Origin: Microbacterium terrae
GTDB taxonomy: Bacteria; Actinomycetota; Actinomycetes; Actinomycetales; Microbacteriaceae
Direction: 5' to 3'
Length of the DNA stretch: 64,000 nt
Assembly (NCBI RefSeq): GCF_017831975.1
Contig: NZ_JAFDSS010000001.1
Coordinates: forward strand, 3,038,001-3,102,000
Part shown: one piece after another, positions 1 to 8,461 of the stretch
How the letters are laid out: each line of letters starts with the position of its first letter
Position numbering within the stretch: the stretch's first letter is position 1
Program-made: the position numbers and the translations under genes
Notes under the pieces: model-generated
Seen by the model: only the letters and a program-made list of their open reading frames with translations
Databases searched by the model: none
Told to the model about the DNA's origin: nothing

Positions 1-2586
1 TGCGGCTTCTGCACGCCCGGCATGGCCGTCACCGCGTCGACGCTCACCGCCGACGACCTGCCCGATCTCGACCGGCGCATGAAGGGCAACCTCTGCCGGT
101 GCACCGGGTACCGCCCGATCCGCGAGGCGATCGAGTCTGTGCTGGGCCCGGTGCGCGAGACCGGGAGGGCGACGGATGCCGCGCGCGTTTCGTCTCGCTC
201 CGCTCGCTCAACGACCGAACTCCCCTCCGATCTGTCTCGCTCCGCTCGCTCAACGACCGAACCCCCCTCCGATTCGTCCCGCTCCGCTCGCTCGACGACC
301 GAGCACGACGAGCCCCGCGTCGGGGCATCCGTCCGTCCCGAACCCGGTCGCCGCGTCGTGCAGGGCCTCGAGCCGTTCACCTTCGACACTGACCTCACCG
401 CCGACGCGCTCGTGCTCCGTGTCGTCGGCTCGCCGCACGCGCACGCGCGCGTCCGCTCCATCGACACGACTGCCGCCCGTGCGGTCCCGGGCGTGGTGAA
501 GATCTTCACGCACGAAGACGTGACCGCCCGCCGCTTCTCCACCGCCCGCCACGAGCACCGCGAGGACGACCCCGACGACACGCGCATCCTCGACGACACG
601 ATGCGCTTCGTGGGGCAGCGCGTCGCCGCGGTGGTCGCCGAGACCGCCGAAGCGGCTGATGCGGCATGCGCCCTCATCGCGGTGACGTACAACGTGCTCC
701 CGTCGGTGCTCGACCCCGAGGCCGCCCGGGCGCCCGGCGCGCCCCTGCTGCATCCCGACCGCACGCCCGCAGACCGGGTCGAAGACGCCGCGCGCAACGT
801 GGTCGCCACCCTCCACGACGGCATCGGCGGCGACGCCGACGCGGCCCTCGCGGCGAGCGCGGTCACCGTGACCGGCACCTGGAGCACCGGCCGCGTCTCG
901 CACGCCCAGCTCGAGACCCACGGCGCCATCGGCAGGCTCGACGACGACGGCCGGCTGGTGATCCGCTCCAGCACCCAGGTGCCGTTCCTCGTCCGCGACG
1001 AACTGGCGACCCTGTTCGGACTCCCGCAGGATCGCATCCGCGTGCACGCCGCGCGCGTCGGCGGCGGATTCGGCGGCAAGCAGGAGATGTTCACCGAAGA
1101 CCTCGTCGCCCTCGCGGTGCTGCGTACCGGGCGGCCCGTCGCGTACGAGTTCGCGCGGACCGATCAGTTCCGCCGCGCGTCGGTGCGGCATCCGTTCCGC
1201 GTCACCGTGACGCTCGGCGCCACGGCCGAAGGCAGGCTCACCGCCATGAAGCTCGACGTGCTGAGCGACACGGGCGCCTACGGCAACCACGGCATCGGCG
1301 TGATGTTCCACGGATGCGCCGAGTCGATCAACGTCTACCGCTGCGCGGTCAAGCGGGTCGACGCGGAGGTCGTGTACACGAACAACGTGCCGTCGGGAGC
1401 GTTCCGCGGATACGGGCTCGGTCAGGTGAACCTCGGCGTCGAGTCGGCGATGGACATGCTCGCCGAGCGCCTGGGACTCGACCCGTTCGACCTGCGCCGC
1501 ATCAACGCGGTGCGCGAGGGCGACCCGCTGCTCACGGTGCACGACGAGCACGAGGAGGGGCTCGTGTGGGGCAGCTACGGCCTCGACCAGTGCCTCGACC
1601 TCGCGCAGGGCGCGCTGCGCAGGGGCAACGGCGCCGAAGCACCCGCGGGGTGGCTGGTCGGCGAGGGCATGGCGATGTCGTTCATCGCGGCGATGGCCCC
1701 CGGCGGGCACATCTCCCACACCACCGCCACGCTCCGCCACGACGGCGCGATCGTGATCGCCGCCGGCACCGCCGAGTTCGGCAACGGCACATCGACGGTG
1801 CTGCGCCAGATCGCGGCGACCGTGCTCGAGGCATCCGACGACCGTGTCGTGCTGCGGGCGTCCGACACCGACCTCGTCGCCCACGACACGGGCGCGTTCG
1901 CCTCGTCGGGGGTCGTCGGTGCGGGCAAGGCCCTCACCGCCGCATGCACGGAGCTGAAGTCGCGGATGCTGCACGCCGCACGGCGGGTGACCGGAGCCGA
2001 CGACGCGCACCTCGTCGCGGGCGGCGTCGAAGCGGGCGGGCGCCTGGTCGCCTACGCCGAACTCGTGCGCGCGGCCCCGGCCGCCCACCGTGCGCGCGAG
2101 GGGATCATCGGCACGGGCGAGGAACGCGGCGACGAGCGCAACCTGTCGTTCAACGTGCACGCGGTGCGGGTCGCCGTCGACCCCGAGACCGGTTCGGTGG
2201 CGGTGCTGCAGTCGGTGCAGGCCGCTGACGCCGGCTTCGTGATGAACCCGGCGCAGCTGCGCGGACAGATCGAGGGCGGCGCAGCGCAGGGCCTCGGCAG
2301 CGCGCTGTACGAAGAGGTGCTGATCGACGAGAACGGGGCGGTCGAGAACCCGATGTTCCGGCAGTACCGCGTTCCGCAGTTCGCCGATGTGCCCGTGACC
2401 GAGGTGCTGCTCGCCGACACCCACGACTCTGTGGGTCCGTTCGGCGCGAAGTCGATGAGCGAATCCCCGTACAACCCGGTCGCCGCCGCCATCGGCAACG
2501 CGATCGCCCGGGCCGTCGGCCGGCGTCCGTTCCGCCAGCCGTTCATCCGCGAGCGGGTGTGGCGCCTCGCCCAGGGCGGTGACTGA
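1..2586 (+). CDS. Xanthine dehydrogenase-type molybdoenzyme, [2Fe-2S] domain fused to Mo-binding domain (5' partial)
   Basis: The reading frame is open from base 1, so the gene starts upstream; 861 codons are visible. It opens with CGFCTPG and has a CRC motif at codons 32-34, the cysteine pattern of the second [2Fe-2S] cluster of xanthine oxidase-family proteins. From about codon 120 it matches the molybdopterin-binding large subunit, with a GGGFGGKQE motif and a C-terminal GAKSMSE segment holding the expected active-site glutamate. The family hydroxylates hypoxanthine/xanthine with water and passes electrons through Fe-S centres; purine as substrate is inferred from the nearby uricase and allantoin genes. 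The linker between the two parts (codons ~64-102) is made of three 14-residue repeats and is atypical. No FAD domain is visible. Confidence 0.88.
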   Translation, partial: CGFCTPGMAVTASTLTADDLPDLDRRMKGNLCRCTGYRPIREAIESVLGPVRETGRATDAARVSSRSARSTTELPSDLSRSARSTTEPPSDSSRSARSTTEHDEPRVGASVRPEPGRRVVQGLEPFTFDTDLTADALVLRVVGSPHAHARVRSIDTTAARAVPGVVKIFTHEDVTARRFSTARHEHREDDPDDTRILDDTMRFVGQRVAAVVAETAEAADAACALIAVTYNVLPSVLDPEAARAPGAPLLHPDRTPADRVEDAARNVVATLHDGIGGDADAALAASAVTVTGTWSTGRVSHAQLETHGAIGRLDDDGRLVIRSSTQVPFLVRDELATLFGLPQDRIRVHAARVGGGFGGKQEMFTEDLVALAVLRTGRPVAYEFARTDQFRRASVRHPFRVTVTLGATAEGRLTAMKLDVLSDTGAYGNHGIGVMFHGCAESINVYRCAVKRVDAEVVYTNNVPSGAFRGYGLGQVNLGVESAMDMLAERLGLDPFDLRRINAVREGDPLLTVHDEHEEGLVWGSYGLDQCLDLAQGALRRGNGAEAPAGWLVGEGMAMSFIAAMAPGGHISHTTATLRHDGAIVIAAGTAEFGNGTSTVLRQIAATVLEASDDRVVLRASDTDLVAHDTGAFASSGVVGAGKALTAACTELKSRMLHAARRVTGADDAHLVAGGVEAGGRLVAYAELVRAAPAAHRAREGIIGTGEERGDERNLSFNVHAVRVAVDPETGSVAVLQSVQAADAGFVMNPAQLRGQIEGGAAQGLGSALYEEVLIDENGAVENPMFRQYRVPQFADVPVTEVLLADTHDSVGPFGAKSMSESPYNPVAAAIGNAIARAVGRRPFRQPFIRERVWRLAQGGD
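192..306 (+). repeat. Three in-frame 42-bp direct repeats inside the molybdoenzyme gene
   Basis: Units begin at 192, 234 and 276 with the core GTCTCGCTCCGCTCGCTCAA (third copy GTCCCG...CTCGA). The 42-bp period keeps the frame and encodes SRSARSTTE followed by a variable acidic stretch. The core is the same as the intergenic repeats at 27852 and 42907-43453. It falls in the linker between the Fe-S and Mo domains. Confidence 0.85.
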
Positions 2587-2612
2587 GTCCCGTCACACCG
2601 CCGAAACATGCT

Positions 2613-2645
2613 GACGCATGCGTCGAAACCTCGGTCCCCTAGCGT
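2613..2645 (+). promoter_or_regulatory. Candidate promoter and operator of the first ABC importer
   Basis: A perfect 12-bp palindrome GACGCATGCGTC (2613-2624) lies about where a -35 would be, followed by a -10-like TAGCGT at 2640-2645. The start codon at 2698 has its own GAAGGGGA ribosome site, so the importer is probably transcribed separately from the upstream molybdoenzyme gene. The regulator is unknown. Confidence 0.45.
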
Positions 2646-2697
2646 CGCCCTGATCACACTGCATCACGTGCACAGCATCAGAAGGGGAGCCAACCCG

Positions 2698-3804
2698 ATG
2701 GCATCACACAGCAACCTGGGGCGACGCAGTCGCCTCGCGGCCGGCGCGGCCGCATTCGCAGCATCCGCCCTCGTGCTCGCGGGCTGCGCGTCGGGCGGCG
2801 GCGAGCCCGCCGCATCCGGCGACGGCACCGAGGAGGCCTCGTACGGCGACATCAGCGTGCAGTACTCGTGGATCAAGAACGAGGAGTTCGCCGGCGAGTT
2901 CTACGCGTACGAGAACGGCTACTACGACGAGGCCGGCTTCGGCGAGGTGACCGGCATCGCCGGCCCCGACACCGGTGTCGCCAAGCTCCTCTCCGGAACC
3001 GTGCAGTTCGCCCTCAGCGACGCGGCCTCGGTCGGCGCAGCGGTCGCCGAGCAGGACGCCCCGCTCAAGATCGTCGGCGCGACGTTCCAGAAGAACCCGT
3101 TCACGATCCTCTCGCTCGCCGACGGCGGCGACATCGCCACCCCCGAAGACCTCATCGGCAAGAAGATCGGCGTGCAGGACTCGAACGCGTCGGTGTTCGC
3201 CGCGCTCCTCGCCGCCAACGGCATCGACGAGAGCGAGGTCGAGATCGTCCCCGTCGACTTCGACCCGACCCCGCTCATGAACGGCGACGTCGACGGCTTC
3301 ATGGCCTACCTGACCAACGAGGCCATCACGGTCGAGATGGCCGGATACGAGGTGACCAACCTCGCCTACGCCGAGAACGGCCTGCCCTACGTCGCCGAGA
3401 CCTTCACGGTGACCGACCAGTACCTCGCCGAGAACCGCGACCTCATCAAGGCGTTCCTCACGGCCGAGATCAAGGGCTGGACGCACACCTTCACCGAGCC
3501 GGTCGACGACACGGTGACGCTGGTGACCGACTACTACAACGAGTCGGCAGCCGCAGGCGACCTCACGTTCGGCGACCTCGACCCCGCGAAGGTGGCCGCC
3601 GGCATCGAGGCGCAGGCGCTGCTCATCTCGACCGAGGAGACCGAGGCAAACGGCCTGTTCACCATCTCGGACGAGCTGCAGGAGCAGACCCTCGCGTCGC
3701 TGGCCACCTCGGGCTGGGAGCTCGAGGCCGACCAGCTGTTCGACACGTCGATCATCGACGAGATCTACTCCGAGAACCCCGACCTGCTGGACTACCTGCC
3801 GTAG
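2698..3804 (+). CDS. ABC transporter substrate-binding lipoprotein, SsuA/TauA/NrtA type
   Basis: A 368-residue exported lipoprotein: positive N-terminus, hydrophobic stretch and lipobox LVLAGC at about residues 25-30. The mature part matches the NMT1/SsuA-like periplasmic-binding fold used for small organic anions, sulfonates, nitrate, pyrimidines and ureides. The ATG at 2698 is chosen over an in-frame one at 2608 because it has GAAGGGGA just upstream and starts the signal peptide directly. It heads an operon with an ATPase (31-nt gap) and two permeases. The ligand cannot be read from sequence; a purine or ureide is likely from the neighbours. Confidence 0.85.
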   Translation: MASHSNLGRRSRLAAGAAAFAASALVLAGCASGGGEPAASGDGTEEASYGDISVQYSWIKNEEFAGEFYAYENGYYDEAGFGEVTGIAGPDTGVAKLLSGTVQFALSDAASVGAAVAEQDAPLKIVGATFQKNPFTILSLADGGDIATPEDLIGKKIGVQDSNASVFAALLAANGIDESEVEIVPVDFDPTPLMNGDVDGFMAYLTNEAITVEMAGYEVTNLAYAENGLPYVAETFTVTDQYLAENRDLIKAFLTAEIKGWTHTFTEPVDDTVTLVTDYYNESAAAGDLTFGDLDPAKVAAGIEAQALLISTEETEANGLFTISDELQEQTLASLATSGWELEADQLFDTSIIDEIYSENPDLLDYLP

Positions 3805-3835
3805 TCCGCGACGACACGCACCACCCACACAGCAC

Positions 3836-4693
3836 ATGAGCGACATCGAAACGGATGCCGCGGCCACGGCGCCGACGGCGGGGGACACCTCGCCGTCGGC
3901 GCCTGCGCCGGGCACCGGCATCCAGATCAGCGGACTGTCGAAGACCTTCGGGCTTCGCGGGGGCAAGACCCTCACCGCCCTGCAGGACACCGACCTGCAC
4001 ACCGACAAGGGGTCGTTCCTGGCACTGCTCGGCCCCTCGGGCTGCGGCAAGTCGACGATCCTCCGCATCCTCGCCGCCCTCGACCACCCGTCGTCGGGCA
4101 CCGCCCTCGTCGACGGCGAGACCCCCGACCAGCTCCGCGCCAAGAGCGAGCTCGGGATCGCGTTCCAAGACCACGCGCTGCTGCCGTGGCGCAGCATCCG
4201 CAAGAACATCGAGCTTCCGTTCGAGGTCGCCGGCCGCAAGGTCGACAAGGCCTACGTGCAGGAGCTCATCGACCTGGTGGGCCTCAGCGACTTCGCGAAC
4301 GCGAAGCCCTCGCAGCTCTCGGGTGGCATGCGCCAGCGCGCGTCCATCGCGCGCGCCCTCGTGCTCAAGCCGTCGGTGCTGCTCCTCGACGAGCCGTTCG
4401 GCGCGCTCGACGACATGACGCGGCAGAACCTCAACCTCGAGCTGCTGCGCATCTGGACCGAGAAGCCCGCCACCACGCTGCTCGTCACCCACGGCATCAG
4501 TGAGGCGATCTTCCTCGCCGACCGCGTCGCGGTGATGTCTCCGCGCCCCGGTCGGGTGAAGGAGATCATCGACATCGACCTGCCGCGGCCGCGCACTCCC
4601 GACATGATGCGCTCCCCCGAGTTCCACGCGTACGTCGACCGGGCGTCCGAGCTGCTGTTCGGCGCCGACGGGCGCGCCGAAGCGGAGGCCTGA
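3836..4693 (+). CDS. ABC transporter ATP-binding protein, SsuB/TauB type
   Basis: A 285-residue cytoplasmic ATPase that powers the importer. Walker [10 protein letters not shown] lies near residue 65, the signature [15 protein letters not shown] near 160, Walker [14 protein letters not shown] follows, and the H-loop is in [10 protein letters not shown]. About 40 Ala/Thr/Pro-rich residues precede the domain, longer than usual, so translation could start slightly downstream, although no better ribosome site is evident. It is followed after 2 nt by the first permease gene. Confidence 0.88.
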   Translation: MSDIETDAAATAPTAGDTSPSAPAPGTGIQISGLSKTFGLRGGKTLTALQDTDLHTDKGSFLALLGPSGCGKSTILRILAALDHPSSGTALVDGETPDQLRAKSELGIAFQDHALLPWRSIRKNIELPFEVAGRKVDKAYVQELIDLVGLSDFANAKPSQLSGGMRQRASIARALVLKPSVLLLDEPFGALDDMTRQNLNLELLRIWTEKPATTLLVTHGISEAIFLADRVAVMSPRPGRVKEIIDIDLPRPRTPDMMRSPEFHAYVDRASELLFGADGRAEAEA

Positions 4694-4695
4694 GC

Positions 4696-5502
4696 ATGGC
4701 CGCGCGCCGGGTGCCGACGTGGCTCGCCGGCCTCATCGGCGCCGCCGCGCTGATCCTGGTGTGGTGGGTGTTCGCGCTCACCGCATTCCGCCCCGCGGAG
4801 GGCACGACGTTCACCCCGGTGCCGACGCCCTGGGCGGTGTTCGACTGGCTGTTCGTGCAGGGCAACATCGCCGGCGCCTGGGGCGTCTTCCAGCCCACGA
4901 TCACCGCGGCCGCCATCGGCTACATGTGGGGCAACGGCATCGCACTCATCCTCGCCGCGTTCGTTCTGGTCGTGCCGAGGCTCGAGACGCTGATCACCCA
5001 GATCGCCGTCGTCACCTATTGCCTCCCGATCGTCGCGGTCGGCGGCATCTCGGTCGTCGTGCTCGGCGGCGCGAAGAACCCGGGCGACCCGTCGGCCACC
5101 GCGATCTTCCTCGCCGCGCTGGTGTGCGTCTTCACGACCGTCGTCGGCGCCATCCTCGGCTTCAAGTCGGCCGACAAGGCGTCGCTCGACGTCGTGCGCG
5201 TGTACGGCGGCGGAGCGTGGACCCAGCTGTACAAGGTGCGCCTCATCGCCGCCCTCCCCGCGATCCTCAACGCGCTGCAGATCGCCGTGCCGACCGCCTT
5301 CCTCGGCGCGGTGCTGGGCGAGTACCTCGGCGCGATCACCGCCGGCGTCGGCCCGACCCTCATCCGCCTGCAGGGGCAGCTCGACTCGGCCGGCGTCTGG
5401 TCGGTGTTCCTCCTCACCGCCGTCTTCGCGCTCGCTGCGTACGCCGTCGTGGGGCTTCTCATCCGCCTGGTGACGCCCTGGGTGGCGGGGAGCGCCCGAT
5501 GA
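4696..5502 (+). CDS. ABC transporter permease, first of two
   Basis: A 268-residue inner-membrane protein of the BPD-transport family with about six hydrophobic segments. The EAA-like cytoplasmic loop that contacts the ATPase is visible around VRVYGGGAWTQLYKVRLIAA, residues ~170-190. It starts 2 nt after the ATPase gene, and its stop overlaps the next permease start in ATGA, so the genes are translationally coupled. Together with the next gene it probably makes a heterodimeric pore, unlike the usual homodimer in this family. Confidence 0.86.
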   Translation: MAARRVPTWLAGLIGAAALILVWWVFALTAFRPAEGTTFTPVPTPWAVFDWLFVQGNIAGAWGVFQPTITAAAIGYMWGNGIALILAAFVLVVPRLETLITQIAVVTYCLPIVAVGGISVVVLGGAKNPGDPSATAIFLAALVCVFTTVVGAILGFKSADKASLDVVRVYGGGAWTQLYKVRLIAALPAILNALQIAVPTAFLGAVLGEYLGAITAGVGPTLIRLQGQLDSAGVWSVFLLTAVFALAAYAVVGLLIRLVTPWVAGSAR

Positions 5503-6404
5503 CCCCCGAGGACCAGACCATCGACACCGTCACCGCTCCGCCGGCGCCCACCGTGCAGGTCGCCATCGCCGCCGACGCCGCCGCGCAGGCGCGGGTGCGC
5601 GCCGATCGCCGCCGGGCGGTGACGCGCGCGCTGCTGCGCTCGCTCGGCAACGCCGCCATCACGATCGCCGTGCTGCTCCTGCTCTGGCAGGCGGTCGTCA
5701 GCCTCACCGGCATCTCGCCCTTCATCGCGAAGGGCCCGGCCGACGTCTGGCAGTTCCTGTTCACCGATCCGGATGCCGCGGAGAACCGCGCCGCCATGGC
5801 GCCGCTCGTCGCCCAGACCCTCGCGGACTCGGCGCTCGGGTTCGTCGTCGGCATGGTGGTGGCGATCGTGCTCGCCGTGCTGTTCAGCCTCTCGCGGGCC
5901 GTCGAGGCAGGTGTCATGCCGCTCGTGCTGCTGCTGCGCACCATTCCGCTCGTCGCGCTCGCCCCGGTGATCATCCTCATCACGGGGCGCGGGACGACAG
6001 CATCCGTCGCCGTCATCGGCACCATCGTGGTGCTGTTCCCTGCACTCGCGAACGTGCTGTTCGGGTTGAACCGGGCCAGCCAGCAGAGCCTCGACGTCGT
6101 GCGGGTGTTCGGCGGCGGCCGCTTCATGACCATGCGCAAGGTGAACATCCCGGGAGCCCTGCCGAGCGTCTTCGCGGCAGCGCGCGTGTCGGTGCCCGCG
6201 GCGGTGACCGGCGCGCTGCTCGCGGAGTGGCTGTCGACGGGCACCGGCATCGGCGGGTCGATCCTGAAGTTCAACGCGCAGGCGCAGTTCACCGAGCTGT
6301 GGGCGTCGATCGCGATCATCACGGTGATCACGCTCGTGCTGTACAACATCGTGCAGATCGCCGAGAACATCGTGCTCGCCCGCATGGCGATGACCGCCTC
6401 GTAG
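5499..6404 (+). CDS. ABC transporter permease, second of two
   Basis: A 301-residue BPD-family permease with a ~50-residue polar N-terminal extension and then six or so membrane segments. The EAA-like loop is around VRVFGGGRFMTMRKVNIPGA. The ATG at 5499 overlaps the previous gene's stop codon and keeps the frame; longer in-frame extensions only read through the preceding gene. It is diverged from the first permease, so the pair looks like an old duplication. It ends the operon. Confidence 0.86.
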   Translation: MTPEDQTIDTVTAPPAPTVQVAIAADAAAQARVRADRRRAVTRALLRSLGNAAITIAVLLLLWQAVVSLTGISPFIAKGPADVWQFLFTDPDAAENRAAMAPLVAQTLADSALGFVVGMVVAIVLAVLFSLSRAVEAGVMPLVLLLRTIPLVALAPVIILITGRGTTASVAVIGTIVVLFPALANVLFGLNRASQQSLDVVRVFGGGRFMTMRKVNIPGALPSVFAAARVSVPAAVTGALLAEWLSTGTGIGGSILKFNAQAQFTELWASIAIITVITLVLYNIVQIAENIVLARMAMTAS

Positions 6405-6475
6405 AGGTTGCGCGCGGGGTTCATCTGGAGCTGCGGAGCGCGGAGCGCGGAGTCTCAGGGCGCGGGGCGCGCCGG

Positions 6476-6516
6476 GCGCGCGGGGCGGGCTCAGAGCGCG
6501 CGGGGCGGGCTCAGAG
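6476..6516. repeat. Two-copy 20-bp-period direct repeat in a low-complexity GC stretch
   Basis: GCGCGCGGGGCGGGCTCAGA occurs twice, at 6476 and 6496, and the second copy contains the stop codon of the small membrane protein gene. The rest of 6405-6510 is GC-rich low-complexity DNA (GGAGCGC-type words) with no gene. Confidence 0.7.
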
Positions 6517-6723
6517 AAGGATGAGGATGCCGCCGACGACGGATGCCGCGGCCAGCACGAGCGCGATCGTGATCAGCACGACGTGCACACGGTAGAACGC
6601 CGTGCGTGCGCCTTGCTCGTCGCGGGCGCGCGGGTCGTTGGCGATGCGCGGGTAGAAGCGCGGCCACACCACGGCGTTGAAGAGCGCGTTGGCGAACAGG
6701 AGCACGGCGGCGAGGATCAGCAC
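6511..6723 (-). CDS. Small membrane protein, SCO4848 family
   Basis: A 70-residue protein with two hydrophobic helices (about residues 1-20 and 45-70) joined by a polar loop containing a VVWPRF motif and a later AFYRVHVVLI stretch. This layout fits the SCO4848 family of small actinobacterial membrane proteins of unknown function. It starts with GTG only 6 nt after a TAGCAT -10 box, so it is probably leaderless. It is convergent with the ABC operon. Confidence 0.65.
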   Translation of the reverse strand: MLILAAVLLFANALFNAVVWPRFYPRIANDPRARDEQGARTAFYRVHVVLITIALVLAAASVVGGILILL

Positions 6724-6729
6724 CCCTAG

Positions 6730-6735
6730 ATGCTA
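6730..6735 (-). promoter_or_regulatory. Leaderless -10 box of the SCO4848-type gene
   Basis: TAGCAT on the minus strand, 6 nt before the GTG at 6723. This spacing puts the transcription start at the start codon. Confidence 0.5.
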
Positions 6736-6812
6736 CGTGGGCGGATCCGGTGGTGCGGGCGTCGGTACCCGGGCGTAGCTTCGGTGCCGGGGGATCGGAC
6801 AGAGGAGTCGAA

Positions 6813-7241
6813 ATGGCATCGAAGCTCGGAAACATCGTGTTCTACGCCGACGATCCGCCGGCGCTCGCGCGGTTCTGGGGCGCCGTCTTCGGGTATCCCG
6901 AGCAGACGTGGGACGAACCCCTCAAGGGCCAGCTGCTCGCGGCCGGGCTCACCCAGGCCGACCTCGACGCGCGCGGTCTCGCCGAAGATCCGGAGGGGGT
7001 GGGCCCGCGGTTCTTCTTCCACCATGCCGACGGCGCGAAGGACGAGCGCAATCGGCTGCACCTCGACATCAGCGCCACACCGGGGAGGGAGCCGACCCAC
7101 GACGAACTCGAAGCCGAGAAGGACCGGCTCGTCGCGCTCGGCGCGAGCGTCGTGCGCCTCGTCGACCAGTCCTGGGGTCCGTGGCCCGAGCACTACTACC
7201 AGATGCAGGATCCCGAGGGGAATGAGTTCTGCCTGCAATGA
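6813..7241 (+). CDS. VOC (glyoxalase/bleomycin-resistance fold) family protein
   Basis: A 142-residue single-domain protein beginning KLGNIVFYADDPPALARFWG and ending with the DPEGNEFCLQ motif typical of the vicinal oxygen chelate fold. It matches the Glyoxalase_6 type common in actinobacteria. AGAGGAG lies 6 nt before the ATG at 6813, which decides that start; a longer version would read back through the promoter region (TAGCTT at about 6776). The substrate is unknown; metal-binding residues cannot be fixed from sequence alone. It looks monocistronic. Confidence 0.78.
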   Translation: MASKLGNIVFYADDPPALARFWGAVFGYPEQTWDEPLKGQLLAAGLTQADLDARGLAEDPEGVGPRFFFHHADGAKDERNRLHLDISATPGREPTHDELEAEKDRLVALGASVVRLVDQSWGPWPEHYYQMQDPEGNEFCLQ

Positions 7242-7276
7242 GGCCCGCCGGGCGTGCGCGCGAACACCGGGGCGGG

Positions 7277-8326
7277 TCAGAGCTCGTCGAGTGTCACCGT
7301 GCGGCGATCGCGGATGCTGCGCCCCACAGCCTCGGTGAAGGTCATGTACGCGAGGCCGTCGGCGAACGTCGTCCGCCGTATCCGCTCGTTGCCGCGGATC
7401 GCTCCGACGAACTCCTGCTCGACGCGCCAGCCGATCGCCTCGGCCGGGGGAACGTCGATGGCGGCCAGTGCGGCGTCACCCCGGCGCCCACCTGACAGCA
7501 CGCCGTCGGCGATGCGCAGCGTGCCGTCGGTGCCGAACAGATGCACGGCGTTCTGCGGGCCGAGCCCGGTCGCCTGCGAGAGGTGCATGCTCAGGTGCGC
7601 ACCGCCGGTCAGGGCGGCGAGCACATCCAGGTGGTCGGGAACGTCGACCACCTCGACCCCGCCGCCGGCGGCAGGGCGCTGCGGCACCGTCGTCGCGCCG
7701 AGCGCGGTCACGCGGTCGGCCGGGCCGACCCAGCGCAGCACCGCCTCGTACCAGATGCCGAGCGACATGATGTTGACGCCGCTGAACTCGGTGGTCTGCC
7801 GCCAGGTGCGTGCCGCGGCACGGTCGGCGAAGCCGCCGCGCTCGACCACCTCGATCGAGACCAGGTCGCCCAGGAAGCCGTCGTCGATCAGGCGCCGCAC
7901 CGTCGCGTCGAGCGCGAGCGTGAACGGCGCGGGCACCACCTGCGCGACCAGGTCGGGCCGGGCATCCGCCGCCGCCACCATCGCGCGCGCCTCGGCGACG
8001 TCGCGTGCGAGCCGCGCCTCGCACAGCACGTGCTTGCCGGCCTCGAGCGCCGCGATCGACACCCGCGCGTGGTGGTCGGGCCAGGTGCCGACGACCACCG
8101 CGTCGACATCGGGGGCTGAGGTCACGTCGGTCCAGTGCTCGGCGATGCGCGGGATGCCGAACTCCTCCGCGACCGCCCGCGCCGACGCGGCGCTGCGGTT
8201 GGCGACCGCGACGACCTCGACGCCCGCGATCGCCTGCAGCTTCGGGATGTGGTGCAGCCGGGTGTTGCCCCCGGCGCCGACCACTCCGATGCGCAGCGGG
8301 TTCGTTCCTGCGGCATCCGTCGTCAT
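7277..8326 (-). CDS. Gfo/Idh/MocA family oxidoreductase
   Basis: A 349-residue protein with an N-terminal Rossmann domain (GVVGAGGNTRLHHIPKL, residues ~10-28) and a C-terminal alpha/beta domain. The family oxidises or reduces sugars, inositols and related polyols with NAD(P). The usual EKP catalytic motif reads CEARLA, so the lysine that normally contacts substrate and nicotinamide is missing, which suggests an altered chemistry. It follows the ureide operon on the same strand but has its own promoter and a strong GGAGGAA site before the ATG, so a role in ureide use is not implied. Confidence 0.82.
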   Translation of the reverse strand: MTTDAAGTNPLRIGVVGAGGNTRLHHIPKLQAIAGVEVVAVANRSAASARAVAEEFGIPRIAEHWTDVTSAPDVDAVVVGTWPDHHARVSIAALEAGKHVLCEARLARDVAEARAMVAAADARPDLVAQVVPAPFTLALDATVRRLIDDGFLGDLVSIEVVERGGFADRAAARTWRQTTEFSGVNIMSLGIWYEAVLRWVGPADRVTALGATTVPQRPAAGGGVEVVDVPDHLDVLAALTGGAHLSMHLSQATGLGPQNAVHLFGTDGTLRIADGVLSGGRRGDAALAAIDVPPAEAIGWRVEQEFVGAIRGNERIRRTTFADGLAYMTFTEAVGRSIRDRRTVTLDEL

Positions 8327-8364
8327 CGTTTCCTCCGTCCGGGACGCCGACCGCGCCCTCGTGA

Positions 8365-8388
8365 ACCCTAGCCGCCGACAGTCTGTCG
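8365..8388 (-). promoter_or_regulatory. Promoter and candidate operator of the Gfo/Idh/MocA gene
   Basis: On the minus strand a -10-like TAGGGT (8370-8365) lies about 40 nt before the start codon. Just upstream of it is the 13-bp palindrome CGACAGTCTGTCG (8376-8388). The 135-bp gap after the preceding gene also argues for independent transcription. Confidence 0.45.
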
Positions 8389-8461
8389 AGATCGCCCGAA
8401 CTGCTGTCGGGGCTTCGACTGCATCACGGTTTGCGCACTCTCGCCTTGCGGCGGGCAGAGA

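Noticed and set aside
250..2424. Very long minus-strand reading frame opposite the molybdoenzyme gene
   Set aside because: It is a shadow caused by extreme third-position GC. The protein is low-complexity (His/Arg/Gly/Val-rich) with no recognisable domain, and the plus-strand frame is clearly real. The same applies to other long antisense frames, for example 30690-32399 and 53798-56599.
6405..6510. Possible non-coding RNA or attachment site in the GC-rich repeat
   Set aside because: It is low-complexity sequence with a 20-bp direct repeat only; no promoter, stable unique fold or integrase gene was seen.
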